Positions 1-11,769 are shown, counted from the stretch's first letter. The stretch: DNA of 64,000 nucleotides from Emydura subglobosa (GCA_007922225.1 ML679954.1:25255003-25319002), one strand, 5' to 3'. Numbers and translations are program-made. The notes: a model not told the origin generated them from the letters alone.

Positions 1-86
1 ACTATGTCTAAGCTTTCCAAAGGGTTCCTAATCCCATTTGGAATTTTCTAAGGGGTCCACAAATGAAAAAAGGTTGAGAATCACTG
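1..86. mobile_element. hAT-type MITE, 3' end
   Basis: The window opens inside a short non-autonomous hAT-like element. The end ggttgagaatcactg at 72-86 matches the terminal inverted repeat of hAT MITEs (the same ending, with one or two changes, closes the copy at 57128). The other end is outside the window. Confidence 0.45.
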
Positions 87-2328
87 AGCTATACTGCCAG
101 CCTTTTTGATTTAACAAGCTTACTCTGATTCAATACACAAAGCAATTTTGTACAAGAAATAGCTGCACAAAACTTGTTACACACAAACAGATTTCCTTCC
201 CTTTCTAACACACACAAGTTATTCCACAATTTTTCCTCGACATACATTCAGAAGTGCAATAGAGGTTTATGGAAACTGCATTAGAACTATGTAATAACAA
301 CAACAAATGTATCTGAATCTAACTTTATGAAAGACTGCATATGAAACTTACATTTGAAAGACTGATTGAAATGAAAATTCTAATCTCCACTATAAGCATA
401 ATGACACAATTACTTTAGTGCAAGTCTAAACCTTCTGTTGATATCAATGACAGGCAGTAAGAAATGTAAAATATAAGTGTTGATGTTCCTTTGTGGGTTT
501 ATACTGGAAAGGAAAATTGTGGGCTATGGTAATCAGTCCCATGGTGCCTACCCTACATCAATAACAGAGTTCTCAAAACCTTTATCACCTGGAAACAGAA
601 ATTCCCTGATCCTGATTCATTTTTACACCACACACAGCACTTGGATATATCCTTACTCACAAAGATCAAACACAATTTAGATAAACGTATGGATCCAGTA
701 TATTTTGACTATGTGGAAACAAAAATACTGGGAATGAAAACCTCTTTGGCCCCATCTAGTGAACATTTCCAACACCTGAGACTTTGATGTTAGTTTCTCC
801 CATTAGGACAGAGATGTGAGCAGAATAAACTGACACACCTAATGCAACAATTTTAAGTGTCAGATTTGAAATCCTTTGATCACCTTGCCCTAATACACAT
901 GCTTCAAAATATCAGTTTTAGGAATCTCTAACATCAACCCTTCCTCCATACCAGAATAGTCTCAAAAACAATTTTCAAAAAAATACCAAATCAAAGCCAA
1001 GCAGATCTAAAGGATAAACTGCCATTCTGTGTTGTTCCAAACAATGTTGAAGCAGCAACCCTTTTGATGAAAGCAAAGGATTTTACCATAATGTTTCAGT
1101 GAGACTTTTAAAAACAATCATAGGAGGGTAGCAGGAAAGAGTTTTTCACTTCTAGGTTACTGCTTCAAGTAAGGCCCACAACAGAAAGCTGTTAATCTGA
1201 TGGCTTTTCTACCATGATGTCAAACCATAATCGGAGTTCAGCAAGCAGGGATCCACTATTGGCATTAGTGACACCTTTGTAGACAGTCTTTGGATTTTAC
1301 AGAAAGACTGAATGAATACAGAGACTGAAATCTCTCATCTTAAAGACAGACGGTCCCTCTGTCAGAGAGGCACAACGGTGGTGCAAAGAAATCTGCCATT
1401 GTTTGTACTCTGCCTTTTACAGGGACCAGGGTATTTCTATCTACATTGGTATCAAGTGAGCACCTTAAGCCAGCACCAAAGTCACTTTGCTTTTTTAATT
1501 TCAATTTTTACTATTAAAGTCTTTCATTTCGCTTCTTAAGTTTTTGTCCTGTCTGTGTCTTGTCTAGCTTTCTGAGTCTACTAATTAGTGGTATGTGTTA
1601 TTTATCTATTCCAGGATGTTTCAGCTCCAGCTACGGATACAAAGATAAGGGCACTCTATGCAGTGTTGCTTCTGCCTCTCACCTGTCAGTTTCTCAACAC
1701 TTCCACCTTCCAAAATAAAGGATCCATGTGACAAGTGGGGGGAGAAGAGGAGGGCAACGGTGGCTATACCCAAATCATGCAGTGCACCCCAGAACCACGA
1801 CTACTCCCCTGCCACGAATCCAGCAGCCACACAGAGGAGAGGGTGGTGTCTGAAGTGTTCTTCACCAATATGCAGGGTAACACCTGCAAGACGGGACCCA
1901 AGAGACCAGCACTGGCCGCATAATTTTTATACCCCATTTCTGGGGTCCGTCTAAGCATGGAGTCAGACAGCTTTAAATTCACACCCTTCCTGGTTCTGAG
2001 TTAACTCCCAGGTGTCGACAAGTGCTGAGACGAACAAGGTGCTGGAAGAGGGGGGAGGAGGGTTCCTCCCACAGCGCTGGTTTTCTTCAATAATTCAATA
2101 GCCTCTCTCAAGCCTGGTTACCAGCCTGAGACACAGCGCCAGGCCACTGCCCTCCCGGGGCCGGAGAGACAAGCGTGGCCCTGACTCCCCCCGCCGCCCT
2201 CCCGGCTCAGCCTCCCCCAGCTTCACAGACCCCCGCCCTCCCGGTGCCCACAGGCCGGGCGGCCCCAGCGGCTCAGCAGACGTGGCACAACGCTAGCTGC
2301 GGCGGGAGGCGCCGCTCGGCGCCGGTAC
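87..2328 (-). other. SLC30A7: SLC30A7 intron 2 (part) running to the left edge
   Basis: This stretch follows the splice donor of SLC30A7 exon 2 on the minus strand. I looked for exon 3, which should encode the second transmembrane segment with the DSFHM metal-site motif, on the minus strand and did not find it, so intron 2 probably exceeds 2.3 kb. The distal part is AT-rich and has no recognisable repeat. From about 2040 it becomes GC-rich and joins the promoter island. Confidence 0.6.
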
Positions 2329-2430
2329 CTGTTACTCCAGATGCCGTAGAGCAGCTCCACGAAGGCGAAGGAGAGGTTGAGGCAGAGGAAGAAGAAGAGG
2401 TTCCGCGAGGTCTTGTCCGCCAGGATGGAC
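2329..2430 (-). CDS. SLC30A7: SLC30A7 coding exon 2
   Basis: 102 coding bases. The acceptor ctgtctctag ends at 2431 and the donor gtacc starts at 2328, so intron 1 is only 223 bp and both exons sit inside the CpG island. The exon encodes residues 27 to 60 plus two bases, including the first membrane span. The split codon AG at the 3' end fits Ser or Arg next, where human has Cys as I recall. Confidence 0.92.
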
Positions 2431-2733
2431 CTAGAGACAGGGCACAGCGGTCACTCGCTGCAACGGCGGCCCGGGGCATGGCCGGCCGCTGACAGCGGGA
2501 GCAGCGCGCAGCCCCCGATCGCGGAGCAGCACCTTCCCTCCGCTGGTGTCGGCGGGGTCCCTAGGACACCACGCCCGAGCCCCCTGCTCCCAGGCCCAGA
2601 GCCGCCTCCCCAGCTCCGGGGCGACCCATCCTGGCCCGGCCCCCGCCGCTCACCTGAACCAGCCCGAGACCTTGCTGAGCAGGTTGAACTTGGGCGGCTT
2701 GTACTCATCGTCCTTGATGGATAAAGGCAGCAT
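2329..2733 (-). CDS. SLC30A7: Zinc transporter ZnT7, N-terminal part (coding exons 1-2, join of 2654-2733 and 2329-2430)
   Basis: SLC30A7 is a cation diffusion facilitator (CDF) that moves cytosolic zinc into the early secretory pathway and Golgi, where zinc-dependent enzymes such as alkaline phosphatase are loaded. The two exons splice to 60 codons plus two bases. The N-terminus reads MLPLSIKDDEYKPPKFNL, then SGWFRSILADKTSRN, then a hydrophobic first transmembrane segment at residues 37-58 ending LLYGIW, followed by SN. This is nearly identical to vertebrate ZnT7 as I know it. The start is the ATG at 2733-2731: the frame stays open upstream in GC-rich DNA, but family members begin at MLPLSI. 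The later transmembrane segments, His-rich loop and HxxxD zinc site lie outside the window. The gene is head to head with EXTL2 across a CpG island. Identification is from memory of the family, not from a search. Confidence 0.95.
2654..2733 (-). CDS. SLC30A7: SLC30A7 coding exon 1
   Basis: 80 coding bases, 26 codons plus the first two bases of Arg27. The exon ends before the donor gtgag (minus strand, 2653-2649). The 5' UTR continues toward about 2.9 kb. Confidence 0.93.
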
Positions 2734-3300
2734 CTTATCCCCCAAAACCCCGGCGCCGGGCGCAGGCGAACCCGGAAAGGACGGACGGAGAAGCGGCCCG
2801 GGGCAGGCTGGGAGCGGCGCGGCTAACGCGGCATCACCTCCCCGGCCCCCCCGGGAATGGATCCGCCTCCGACACTTCCGGTGCTGACCAGCAGCACCTG
2901 CTCTGCGCCTGCGCAGACGCCACGGGGACGGAGGAGCCCATCCGCGGTGGGCGGAGCCAGGAGCCCAAAGCCGGGTTTGGGGGGGCGGGGCCAGAGTGGG
3001 GTTGGAATTTAAGGCGCGTGGGGAGACGCTGTGGTTGATTCCAGACTCTATCCGGAAGCGGCGGTTAAGGGATGAGCGCGAGCTCGGTTGATGCGTAGCC
3101 GGCCGGGCCTTGTTGTCCCCATTCATTGTGGGGCGGCGGGGGAGGCTGGTTGCTGGTTGGGCGGCCTGTGGGTCGGTGGGCTGCCGCGCTAGCCTCTGCG
3201 AGGTGCGCTCGGGCTCACCCGTAGCTCTGTGAGCCGGGGGGCGAGGCCTGCAGTGGAGAAATGCCTGTGATCGTTCCACCTGCGTGCTGCTCCCTACCCC

Positions 3301-5084
3301 AGCTCCGCTTCCCTTCTTCGCCCTGCCGCGCCCTTTCCCCGCTGTTCAAAAATGACTTTTCCCTGAGTCGGCCAGGCTGCTGCCCCTCTTCCTACAGCTC
3401 CCATTCTCTGCGTCCCGAATCCGCTGCGCTACACCCATGAGGAGTTCCTTTCCAAGTCAAAATGATCGCTTTTTTACTGCGTGGCTTTGCTGCTGGACCC
3501 GATCCTTTAGACACCGCAGCTTGCAAGCGTAGCTCGGTGAACTCAGTAATGATCTGCTTGCAGATCACCACTTTTGATAGGCGAGAGGGCTGGTATCCCC
3601 TCCATTCGCCAACGCACGCACCTGTCTAGAGGGACGCGTTCTATACAGCAGTTTATTTAGCTATTCCATGGTTTGGATTACAGGGGACTACAGCATTCCC
3701 AGGGGCAGCCACATCCTAACACTTGAAAGATTATGTTGTTACTAAATAAAACCTACCGAAGGTGGCTGCAAAATCTTCAGGGTACGATAATATTCTACAG
3801 GGTGAAATAGTATTTGCAACAACGAAGAAGTGAAAAGTTAAGATCGCTGTACATTTTCCCTTTCATTTTCTATCGAAATGAGCTTCATATAATTATAATA
3901 TCTTGCTTTCCTGTGTGACCCTCAACCTATAGAGAAATATTTGTACTTGAACTGGAATCAGGAAGAGATTTAATAGTAAAGACTGTAAGGCAAATTAGGG
4001 AAATTTAGTTTTATACATTCTCAGATCTATTTCTAGGTGAACTCTCTCTCCCCTTAAAATAAACGGGTACCATGTGTGATATTGAAAACAAATGCATGCC
4101 GAAATCAAATCTGATTTTCTAAGAATCGGTTTGCTTGAGAGTGGGATTGACACAAACTGTTTTATGATAGGAAAGGGATAAAGCATGAAACTACAAATTC
4201 GAGGCTGCTGGGAAGAGAGTTTTCATTCAACAGGAAGTACTATGCAATGGAAAGGGAAGGAGTAGTACGCGCTTGTGTTCCCCCAGCTCTTACGCCGAAT
4301 ATTTCACATTAGGATGGGGAATGTTTTTCCATCAGTGTTGTTGAAATGACTATACAACCTATGCAAGCTGACTGAGTTTACAAAAAATGTGCACTTATTG
4401 CGCTTGGTTAAAAAATCTCCATTCTTGCTCACGTTAATCAAGACTTAGAGAAATAAACTGTCTGGCTCATGGTCTCCTGCATTCTAGGTAAGGATACAAT
4501 AAAATGCAATAATATGGAAGATATTTTATATTTGGGCAATCATGTACATGGTGTGAAGTGTCTGTCGTTTGCATTTTATTTTGCTTGTGTGGTTATTTTT
4601 TAAAATGAACTGTTCATAAAATGAATGCTGATTATTAGAATGGGTAGAGAAATACTGTCTAGGTAGAGAGACAGCAGTTTCAGATTCTTTCTTAGAAGAA
4701 GACATTGTTTCTTAAAAGGAGGGTTAAAATAGCATATCTTGACTTTCTCAGTATTTTTATTTTTGTTCAAAGGAGGTAAATATTCTTTACAAAGGCTATT
4801 TTGAGACTGAATGTTGGAAGAAGCCCAATACAGTTGCAGTGGAATTTTATATCCTACATACTGCATTTTTCAGCATATTCATACATGAAAGCACCATCAT
4901 ACTGATTCTAATTTAATATCTTAAATAGATATTATAAATTGAATTAGAATAGAATGTTTTCTTTATTTATCATTTACAGCCCATTGTATGTAATTAAATA
5001 AACACAAATGTACAGGTGTTTTAAAATAACACATAGCACTTACGTTTGCATTTTCAGTATGCTTGAAAAATATTAACTAGTTAC
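3301..5084 (+). other. EXTL2 upstream region or first intron, part 1
   Basis: There is no coding signal here. The first 350 bp are still moderately GC-rich (edge of the promoter island). The rest is AT-rich unique-looking DNA in which I recognise no repeat family. Confidence 0.5.
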
Positions 5085-5450
5085 TCTTCACAACAATGTT
5101 GGCAAGTATCACTGTGCCTGTTTAGAAAATGGGGAAACTGAGATACCATTTAAGGCCCACATTTTTTAAAATGCACATTGATTGCAGCTGTGTCAATTTA
5201 TGGGAGACCATCTTGAGACTGATAAATTCTGAGCAGCTTCAGCTCCTATTGATTTCATTTGGAGTTGCACTTCTAAAAAAGTTAGGCACAGTCGTGTCTC
5301 AATTACACCCACAAATTGAGGCAACCAAAATCTGTGGTCACTTTTGAAAATGGTATAAGTGACTTCTCCAAGGCCACACAGAATCAGAACCAGAACCTAA
5401 ACTCAGGAGGTCATGACTGCCTGTCACATGCTCAGATCACTACACTGTAT
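5085..5450 (-). mobile_element. MIR-like CORE-SINE split by a short MITE-like insert
   Basis: MIR-type sequence appears in antisense in two pieces: 5085-5142 (containing gaaaatggggaaactgag) and 5357-5450 (aagtgacttctccaaggccacacag). Between them, 5143-5356 is a 214-bp insert bounded by the inverted ends ataccattt and aaatggtat. The insert resembles the 'taggcacctaa' repeat also seen near 19.0 and 20.5 kb. Confidence 0.55.
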
Positions 5451-5649
5451 TATAAATATACAGACTTTCCAATCTGCATTTCTATCAATAAAGTTTATAT
5501 AACCTAAAATAAGTTATTTTGTTGAAATGGAAGCATAGATTCAACAACATGGTGCTACCTCTTCCTCTTCTAAGTTTCCATGTTGTTCAAACATAAACCT
5601 GTTTCCTCACACAAACAGATTTAACAAAAAAAAACCTCTCACTAATTTC

Positions 5650-6006
5650 CTTAGCCTGGAGAAAAGAAGACGGGGACATAACAGTTTTCAAGTACATAAA
5701 AGGTTGTTACAAGAAGGATAGTGAAAAATTGTTCTCGTTAACCTCTGAGGATAGGACAAGAAGCAATGGGCTTAAATTGCACAAAGCGAGGTTTAGGTTG
5801 AACATTAGGAAAAACTTTGTCAGCGTAGTTAAGCTCAAATTGCCTAGGGAGGTTGTGGAATCTCTGTCATTCGAGGTTTTTAAGAACAGGTTAGACAAAC
5901 ACCTGTCAGGAATGGTCTAGTTATTACGTAGCCCTGCCTTGAGTACAGGGGACTGGAGCAGATGATTTACTGAGGTCCCTTCCAGTCCTACGCTTCTATG
6001 ATTCTC
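5650..6006 (+). mobile_element. CR1 LINE, 5'-truncated 3' end
   Basis: The sequence runs in the usual CR1 order: gagaaaagaagacggggacat, then cagttttcaagtacataaaa, then gactggagcagatgattt, then gaggtcccttccagtccta. It stops with the diagnostic tail ttctatgattct at 5995-6006. Broken remnants of the last reverse transcriptase residues are readable around 5740-5915. This is a typical sauropsid CR1 tail. Confidence 0.85.
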
Positions 6007-6114
6007 TTCCATCCAAAATGTCTGAAATGCTCTACTCCGATTAGCAGGCATAGAAAACTCCACCTCTGCAGTTCACAGATACCCCATAAAATACTCACCC
6101 TTATTATTATTTGT

Positions 6115-6470
6115 TAGAGTAACAGCTAGAGGCCCCAACAAAAGTTGTGACCCTACTGTACTAGGCACGGTACAAATAAAGTATAGATAACTATGCCCTG
6201 AAGAATTTATAATTTAAATAGAGAAGACCAAGAGAGGAAGTATTTCCATTTCTATAAAATGAGGATGCTGTGGGACAGAGAGATTAAGGCCCCAATCCTG
6301 CAATGACCAGCAGGCAAGGAGACCCCTAATTCCTTCACTGACACAAGTGACCTCTCTAATGTCATATGGGAAGTCTGTGATAGAACTATGAACTGAACCT
6401 GGATCTCCTGGGCTGCAATCTAGTGCCTTAACTACAAGACCATCCTTCCTCCCTGCCCCTCCACTTTCAC
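6115..6470 (-). mobile_element. L2/L3-type LINE or CORE-SINE tail fragments, antisense
   Basis: The segment ttattattatttgttagagtaac followed by agaggccccaac and gtactaggcacggtacaaataa is the reverse complement of the 'tttgtacagcgcctagcacaat' tail family. It is followed by an antisense SINE-like stretch ending near ccttaactacaagaccatcc. Confidence 0.6.
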
Positions 6471-6689
6471 TCATTCCACCTACCCTGTTGCCCCTGAACT
6501 TTTATTGCCATCCTCTCCTAACCTGCCTTCAGATGAGATGGGAAAAATCTTAAAACCAACAGATCACTATACATGCTTCACCTTAAGCTTCTAAATCAAC
6601 CGATAAACATGGGAGGAGAACATGAAGGCTATGCACTGGAAAAAAGGGAGACTATCACCTGAACCAACTGTGATTAGGGTAGCCTACAA

Positions 6690-6965
6690 TGTAATCTAAT
6701 GTGGGCTAGTGGATAGGGCACAGTGGACTGAGATCGAGGATCCCTGAGTTCTGTTCATAGCTCTGTGTCACCACGCTGATTTATGATTTGGACAGGTCAC
6801 TTCATCTTTCTGTGCCTCTATTTCTCTTTCTACACTTTATCTATCTTGTATATTTAGATTGTAAGTTTGTCAAGGCAGGGTGGGTACACTACCTAGCACA
6901 ATGGCAGCCTGGTGCTGCTTGGAGCCTGTAAGTGTTACTGTAATACAGATAAGCAATAAGCAGTA
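6690..6965 (+). mobile_element. CORE-SINE with L3-like tail
   Basis: A MIR-like body (gctagtggatagggcacagt, then ctgagttctgttcatagct, then gacaggtcacttca) leads into the tail gattgtaagtttgtcaaggc and ctacctagcacaatggc. The tail belongs to the same LINE-tail family as 11030-11145. Confidence 0.6.
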
Positions 6966-9039
6966 AAATATGCTTGAGGGAAAAACTTTTCTTTCTAACA
7001 TACTGGTTTAGCAATGCATTTTTGTGGTGGTCATGAAAGCCAATGAAAACTGTTCAGCTGGACAACAGAAAAAAATGGACAATTGCCAAGAATGTGTACA
7101 TTCATCAGTTGTCAAGATGAACACTTGCCACATACACATATCTATATGTTTGTGACAGAGTCTTGGGTGGTCTGTGGGCAAAAATGCATGATCAAAAGTT
7201 ACATAATTCCTTTCACTTCCAACAGATCCATAGATCACACAGAATTGATTTCACCTAAGCAGCACCATCCTATAAAACAAACCAAAATAAATCCAATTCA
7301 ACGTGGCAACAATGGGGTAAGTACATTTTTTAAACTACAAGTAATGACTTTATTAAATTGTTTTATGCTAGCATTTTCTAAACTGGTCTATGTATTGTGT
7401 AATTAATTAAATAGTTGCACATATTGTATCCAGAGGAAAGTAACATCCCTGAAAACTTTAAATACTTTCTCTAGGATTTTAAACATGAAGATCATCATGT
7501 GCCACCAATTTTTAAGCAAAACTCTCCACTGAAACCAATGGGGGGGTTCTGCTAAAACAAAACAAAAAGCCACTCCTGGCATGATATGGCCCACTAATTG
7601 TTTCTTAATAATCTTTATTTATCAGTAGCGAGCTTTGAATGTTGCATCTCATTCATATCTTTCTCGAGAGTAAAAGAGGTAGAGCAAAAGCACACAACAA
7701 TTTTTGAAATTTACCTAGAATACCCATCAACAAATAATGTTCCCTGCATGCCTGCCCTATGAGAAAGAAGCAAGTAAGAGACTGTTAAGGAAGGGGTGGT
7801 GATGTTTCCAATGGATCAGGATGTCATTTAATCAAATCAGTTATATTCTAAGTAAGAGTACAGATGATTTTGCCAAGATTTTATAGCCACAGCCATAAAT
7901 CTCAATGATGAAACTTGATGAACTCAATGATGAAAATGATGAAAGTTCTATCAGCAAAGTCATTTTACATATTAGATGCTCCTAAGTTAGGGTTGATCCA
8001 GATACGTACTAATATAGTCTTAATACCCAAGATATTTGGGGTTTTCTCCTCTTCTGTACAAATCACATTTGAATAAAAAGTTAATATAAAAGGTTATTTT
8101 AAAATAATATTTTTGTCTCTCAGTGCATGCTGTTAAAAACCATTCAATGATAAGAAAATAAAAAAGTACAAAGACAACACTAATAAAGGCACATTCAGTA
8201 AACAATAGCCAAGTAATTGGCATATGAATAATTCTTAGGGAAAATATATTATTTTAAAACCACTTAAAAATGAGAGTTGAAATGTACCGTATGTTCCAGC
8301 AACCAGACTGAGCACATTGGCTAATGGTATTAAGTATCTATTATTTAATGCCCCACATACAATGTCCTGTATGCTGGATGTAAGTTTTCAGACAAGACTC
8401 TCCAGTTATTGTGACAAACCAGGACCACTAAATGGTGACAAATCGATTGTGTGACTAAAATGTATGGTTGCCTTTCTGTGGTAGCATAAAATAAATGGAA
8501 AAACATTGAGATATAGGGTTGTTTTTTTAACAAATTGAATTATATATTAAAACAAATAACGACTAATACGGCACTGAATCATAGAATATAGAGATGAAAA
8601 AGAGGCATATCAGCATCTCAGCCATCTCCCTTACTATTTAGGCTCATTCCTTGTCACATTTTCTTGTGCTTTGTCCAAGTGTATTGATTCACTCACCCCA
8701 CACTCTGCCTTTGAGCACTTTTATCATGTCACAGGCTGGTTCACATACCCAATGATGATGTTACTCCTATCCAGGCTTTGACTGCCTCCTTGTAGATGTG
8801 CACAAGAATGTGCTCAGTCTGTCCATGGTATTGGAATTCACTGCTCAGCATTATAGTTGTGTCCTTGCTGACTCCAGCCCAATTCCTGCCACAGGAAAGA
8901 GAGGTTCTGCACCTCAAATAATCAGAATAGTACAGAGAGGAAATGAACCCTGTCACTGCCTCTGACTCTTTCCCTTCACAATGCAAATGTGGTGTAGTCT
9001 TTCCCATCTTAAAAAAACCCCAAACTGACAGTTGACACC
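6966..9039. other. EXTL2 upstream region or first intron, part 2
   Basis: AT-rich DNA without coding signal. A short antisense CR1 scrap lies at 8577-8650 (gaatcatagaatatagagatg). I see no other repeat I can name between 6966 and 8570. Confidence 0.5.
8577..8650 (-). mobile_element. CR1 LINE 3' fragment, antisense
   Basis: It begins with gaatcatagaat, the reverse complement of the CR1 terminal repeat, followed by degenerate CR1 3' sequence. Confidence 0.5.
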
Positions 9040-11145
9040 ACTTGCCTCTCCAGCTGTTGCCCCATCTCCCTTCTCTAATGACTTTGTCTCAGAACTAGTA
9101 CTTCATCCTCATCTTCCTTGACCAGTCAGCTGCTTTCAACACATGCTGTTGCTCTTGAAATCTTGTCCTCCCTTGGCTTCTGTGACTGTATCCTTTCCTG
9201 GTTCTCCTCCTATCTCTCTAATTGCTCCTTCTACCTCTCTAACTGCTCCATTAGTGTGTACTTCAGAGGATCCTCGTCTTCCCCCTCCAGCTTCCTGTGG
9301 GGGTTTGCACAGGTCCTTGCTCCCCCTTCTCATCTCCCTCTAAGCTTTATGTCTGTGTCGAGGAAAAATAAAGTCACACTGCTACATTTTAGAGTTGGAT
9401 CGGGTGCAGCTTTAATTGTGACACACACACAATCACATAACCATAGCTATGGGGAATACTGTAGCCATAGGGAAAACCCAGATGGCTATAGGGAAGTCAA
9501 GCAGCATGTCTGGATGCTGGGCAAATGTACTTCACCTGGCTACCAGATACAAAAGACTTATATAGGGGTTGCTTAGGTTCATTTACATGTTGATCGTATA
9601 GTGGAATTTGATTAACAGTTTATACTTAACAGGAAAGACAATTATATGTACAGTAGGGTACGCCAGATGTTTTCACAGGAAAGACCAAAGAGTCACTTGA
9701 TTATACAATGTGGTTATCAGGTACCTGGCTATCACCCAAAGATGGGTGGCTACACAATACATGTTAAAATGCTAATTTGTATGGAGTAACTTCCTATGGG
9801 GCCAAGAAGACAAGGGGACACATACTGATACTTATCAGAACAAGAGATGTCGGTTTACAGACATCACAAAAGGAGTTTGCATTTAAATGGTGGTCCTGAG
9901 ACATCCTGTGGGATTTTAGCATCTTTATCTCAGTCTCAGTTTGGGGCATCCTGTCAGTGATTTAACCTGAGGGCTTCCATCACAGTTCAGGCTACCCAGT
10001 TTCAGGCCAGGCCCTCTATAATCAATTTCATGCCAGGCATTCTATAATCAATTCTATGATTAATTCTTTGATTCCACACCAGCAAACACAAATTCAACTA
10101 CCATCTCTCTGCTGATGAATTACAGATCTACCTCTGCTCCAGACCTGTCTCCTTCTGTCCAAACTAAAATCTCAGACTCTGTCTGACATCTCTGTGGATA
10201 CCAAGACAGCAGCTCAAACTCAACATGGCTAAAACAAAGCTCTCACTCTTCCCCCAAAAAACCTTTTATGCTACCTCCTTTCTCTTTCACTGTGGACCAC
10301 ACCACAATCCTGCCTTCACTAAGACCCATAACCTGAGCGTCATCTTCAACTCGGACCTCTGTCTAGGTCTGCACATCCAGGCTCTGTCTAATCTTGCAGA
10401 TTCTTTCTGAATACAATCTCTAAGATATAGCCTTTCCTAGCCATCTACACAGTTAAAACTTTCATCTATGCTCTCATTATCTCACATACTGATTATTGCA
10501 ACTTCCTTTTCTCTGGCCTTACCAAATGCAATCTCGCCTGCTCATATCAATTCAGAATGCTGCTACAGAGATTGTTTTCCAAGCCCATCACTTGGACCAT
10601 GTCATGTCTCTCTTTGCACCCCTCCTTAGGCTCCCTCTCTTTTCTGTTGCATTAAATATAAGTTACTTGTTTTTATTTTCACGACCTATCTTTCCAGTAT
10701 TGAGAGGTCAGCCCCTGTCTCCGATCAGCCCATGATGCAAGCCTCCATTGCCCACTTGTTACATTTTCAAACAAGCACCTTTATGCTTTCTCCCATGGTG
10801 ACCCTCATGCTTGGGGGGGACTCCTTATAAACATCCACAAAAGCACTTCATTGTTCTCCTTCAAATCACTCCTTAAAGCTCTCTTTTGTTGTGATGCCTA
10901 CAAGTAACTTGACTATGGTTAGGCTGGCATGCTGAAACCACTGCCTCTAATGCTGACTAGTACTGTCTCAGTTTCCTTGTACTCCCTGTCTGTCTGTATC
11001 GGTTGTCTCTTATCTTATACTTAGATTGTAAGGTCTTTGGGGCAGGGTCTGTCTTTTTGTTCTATGTTTGTACAGCGCCTAGCACAACAGGGTTCTGGTC
11101 CATGATTAGGGCTCTTAGGCATCACGATAATAAACATAATAATAC
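9040..11145 (+). mobile_element. L2-like LINE remnant, interrupted by an LTR
   Basis: Two pieces of one non-LTR retrotransposon flank an insertion. Piece 1 (9040-9355) encodes, in broken frames, reverse transcriptase motif A (FLDQSAAFNT) and the following LSWFSSYLS segment. Piece 2 (10079-11145) resumes with later RT and thumb residues (LKLNMAKTKLSLF, then NLSVIFNSDL) and ends with the 3' UTR gattgtaaggtctttggggcag, gtacagcgcctagcacaa and a gataataa-type tail. Many stops and frameshifts make it a dead copy. Assignment to L2 rather than L3/CR1 is by resemblance only. Confidence 0.75.
9356..10078 (-). mobile_element. Solo LTR of an endogenous retrovirus, inserted in the L2-like LINE
   Basis: Read on the minus strand, this 723-bp block begins TGTGGAATCA and ends CCTCGACA, so it has TG...CA termini. 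It has a TATA-like box (ctatataag, 9565-9557) and, about 145 nt further on, an ATTAAA poly(A) signal (9416-9411), the order expected for U3-R-U5. It cuts the LINE reverse transcriptase in two. I could not find a clean target-site duplication, and no internal viral genes remain. Confidence 0.6.
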
Positions 11146-11519
11146 ACCAAACCTCTTGCTGCCTCTTGTTGTAGATGACAGAATCTCTAATGATGGATTT
11201 TCCCTGCCATCCTCCTTCTACAAAAACTATCCACTTTTTCATGGTTTAATAAGAAGAGTCAGGGAGCAGTGCAGTGGAGGAGGAGACGCGACTAGACAGA
11301 AATGAGCATTGAGGTCTCTGCAGAAAAGTCAAGTCTTGAAGAGGCATAAAGACAATCCTATCCTTTCATCCCTACCATTGAGTCCTTTCAGTCAATTTGG
11401 GACAATTTAATGAAGCTTGCCTATGACTATGCTGTACCTGTTGCATTAATAAACAAAGGACTCTGGAGCTGTTAATCCAGCACTTTTCATAAGCATTAAA
11501 ATTGACTTTGACCCAAATA

Positions 11520-11635
11520 ATTGTGTATATGTAAGCTCTTTGGGTCAAGACTGTAATTTACTATATATTTGTACAGCCCTAGAAAAATGGGCCCCAACCT
11601 AGTGGGCCTCTAGGTGCTACCTTAATAGAAATGTT
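11520..11635 (+). mobile_element. L2/L3-type LINE tail fragment
   Basis: tatgtaagctctttgggtca is followed by atttgtacagccctag and gggcctctaggtgctacc. It matches the same 3' UTR family as the LINE ending at 11145. Confidence 0.65.
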
Positions 11636-11755
11636 TAGTGATACAAGAAAGAGGAGGGTGGGAACGGGCAATGGGCAGGAGGAAGAATTGGAGTGACTGT
11701 TCAAGTGGGAAGAAGGAGAGGCAGATGCTCCTTGATTCTACTCTCTCTATCCTTG

Positions 11756-11769
11756 GCGCCACCTAGTAG
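11756..11769 (-). promoter_or_regulatory. Candidate CTCF motif
   Basis: The minus strand reads CTACTAGGTGGCGC, one mismatch (second position) from the CTCF core CCASYAGRKGGCRS. It points left, away from the two plus-strand CTCF-like motifs at 25.35-25.42 kb. Confidence 0.4.

Larger units (their letters stand above)
2150..3300. promoter_or_regulatory. CpG island, probable bidirectional SLC30A7/EXTL2 promoter
   Basis: A dense GC and CpG block surrounds SLC30A7 exons 1-2 and extends upstream of its start codon. It holds two ETS/GABPA-type cores pointing opposite ways (acttccgg at 2874-2881, ccggaagc at 3052-3059), an NRF-1-like site (tgcgcctgcgca at 2904-2915) and a GC box (2981-2992). No TATA box is evident. 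In human the two genes share one head-to-head promoter. I infer the untranslated first exon of EXTL2 lies here, around 3.0-3.3 kb, but I cannot place its donor. Confidence 0.7.

Noticed and set aside
2650..3279. A 209-codon minus-strand frame that would extend SLC30A7 far upstream of MLPLSI
   Set aside because: It is open only because CpG-island DNA has few stops. Its residues (Arg/Pro/Ala-rich) are not protein-like, and the family starts at MLPLSI.
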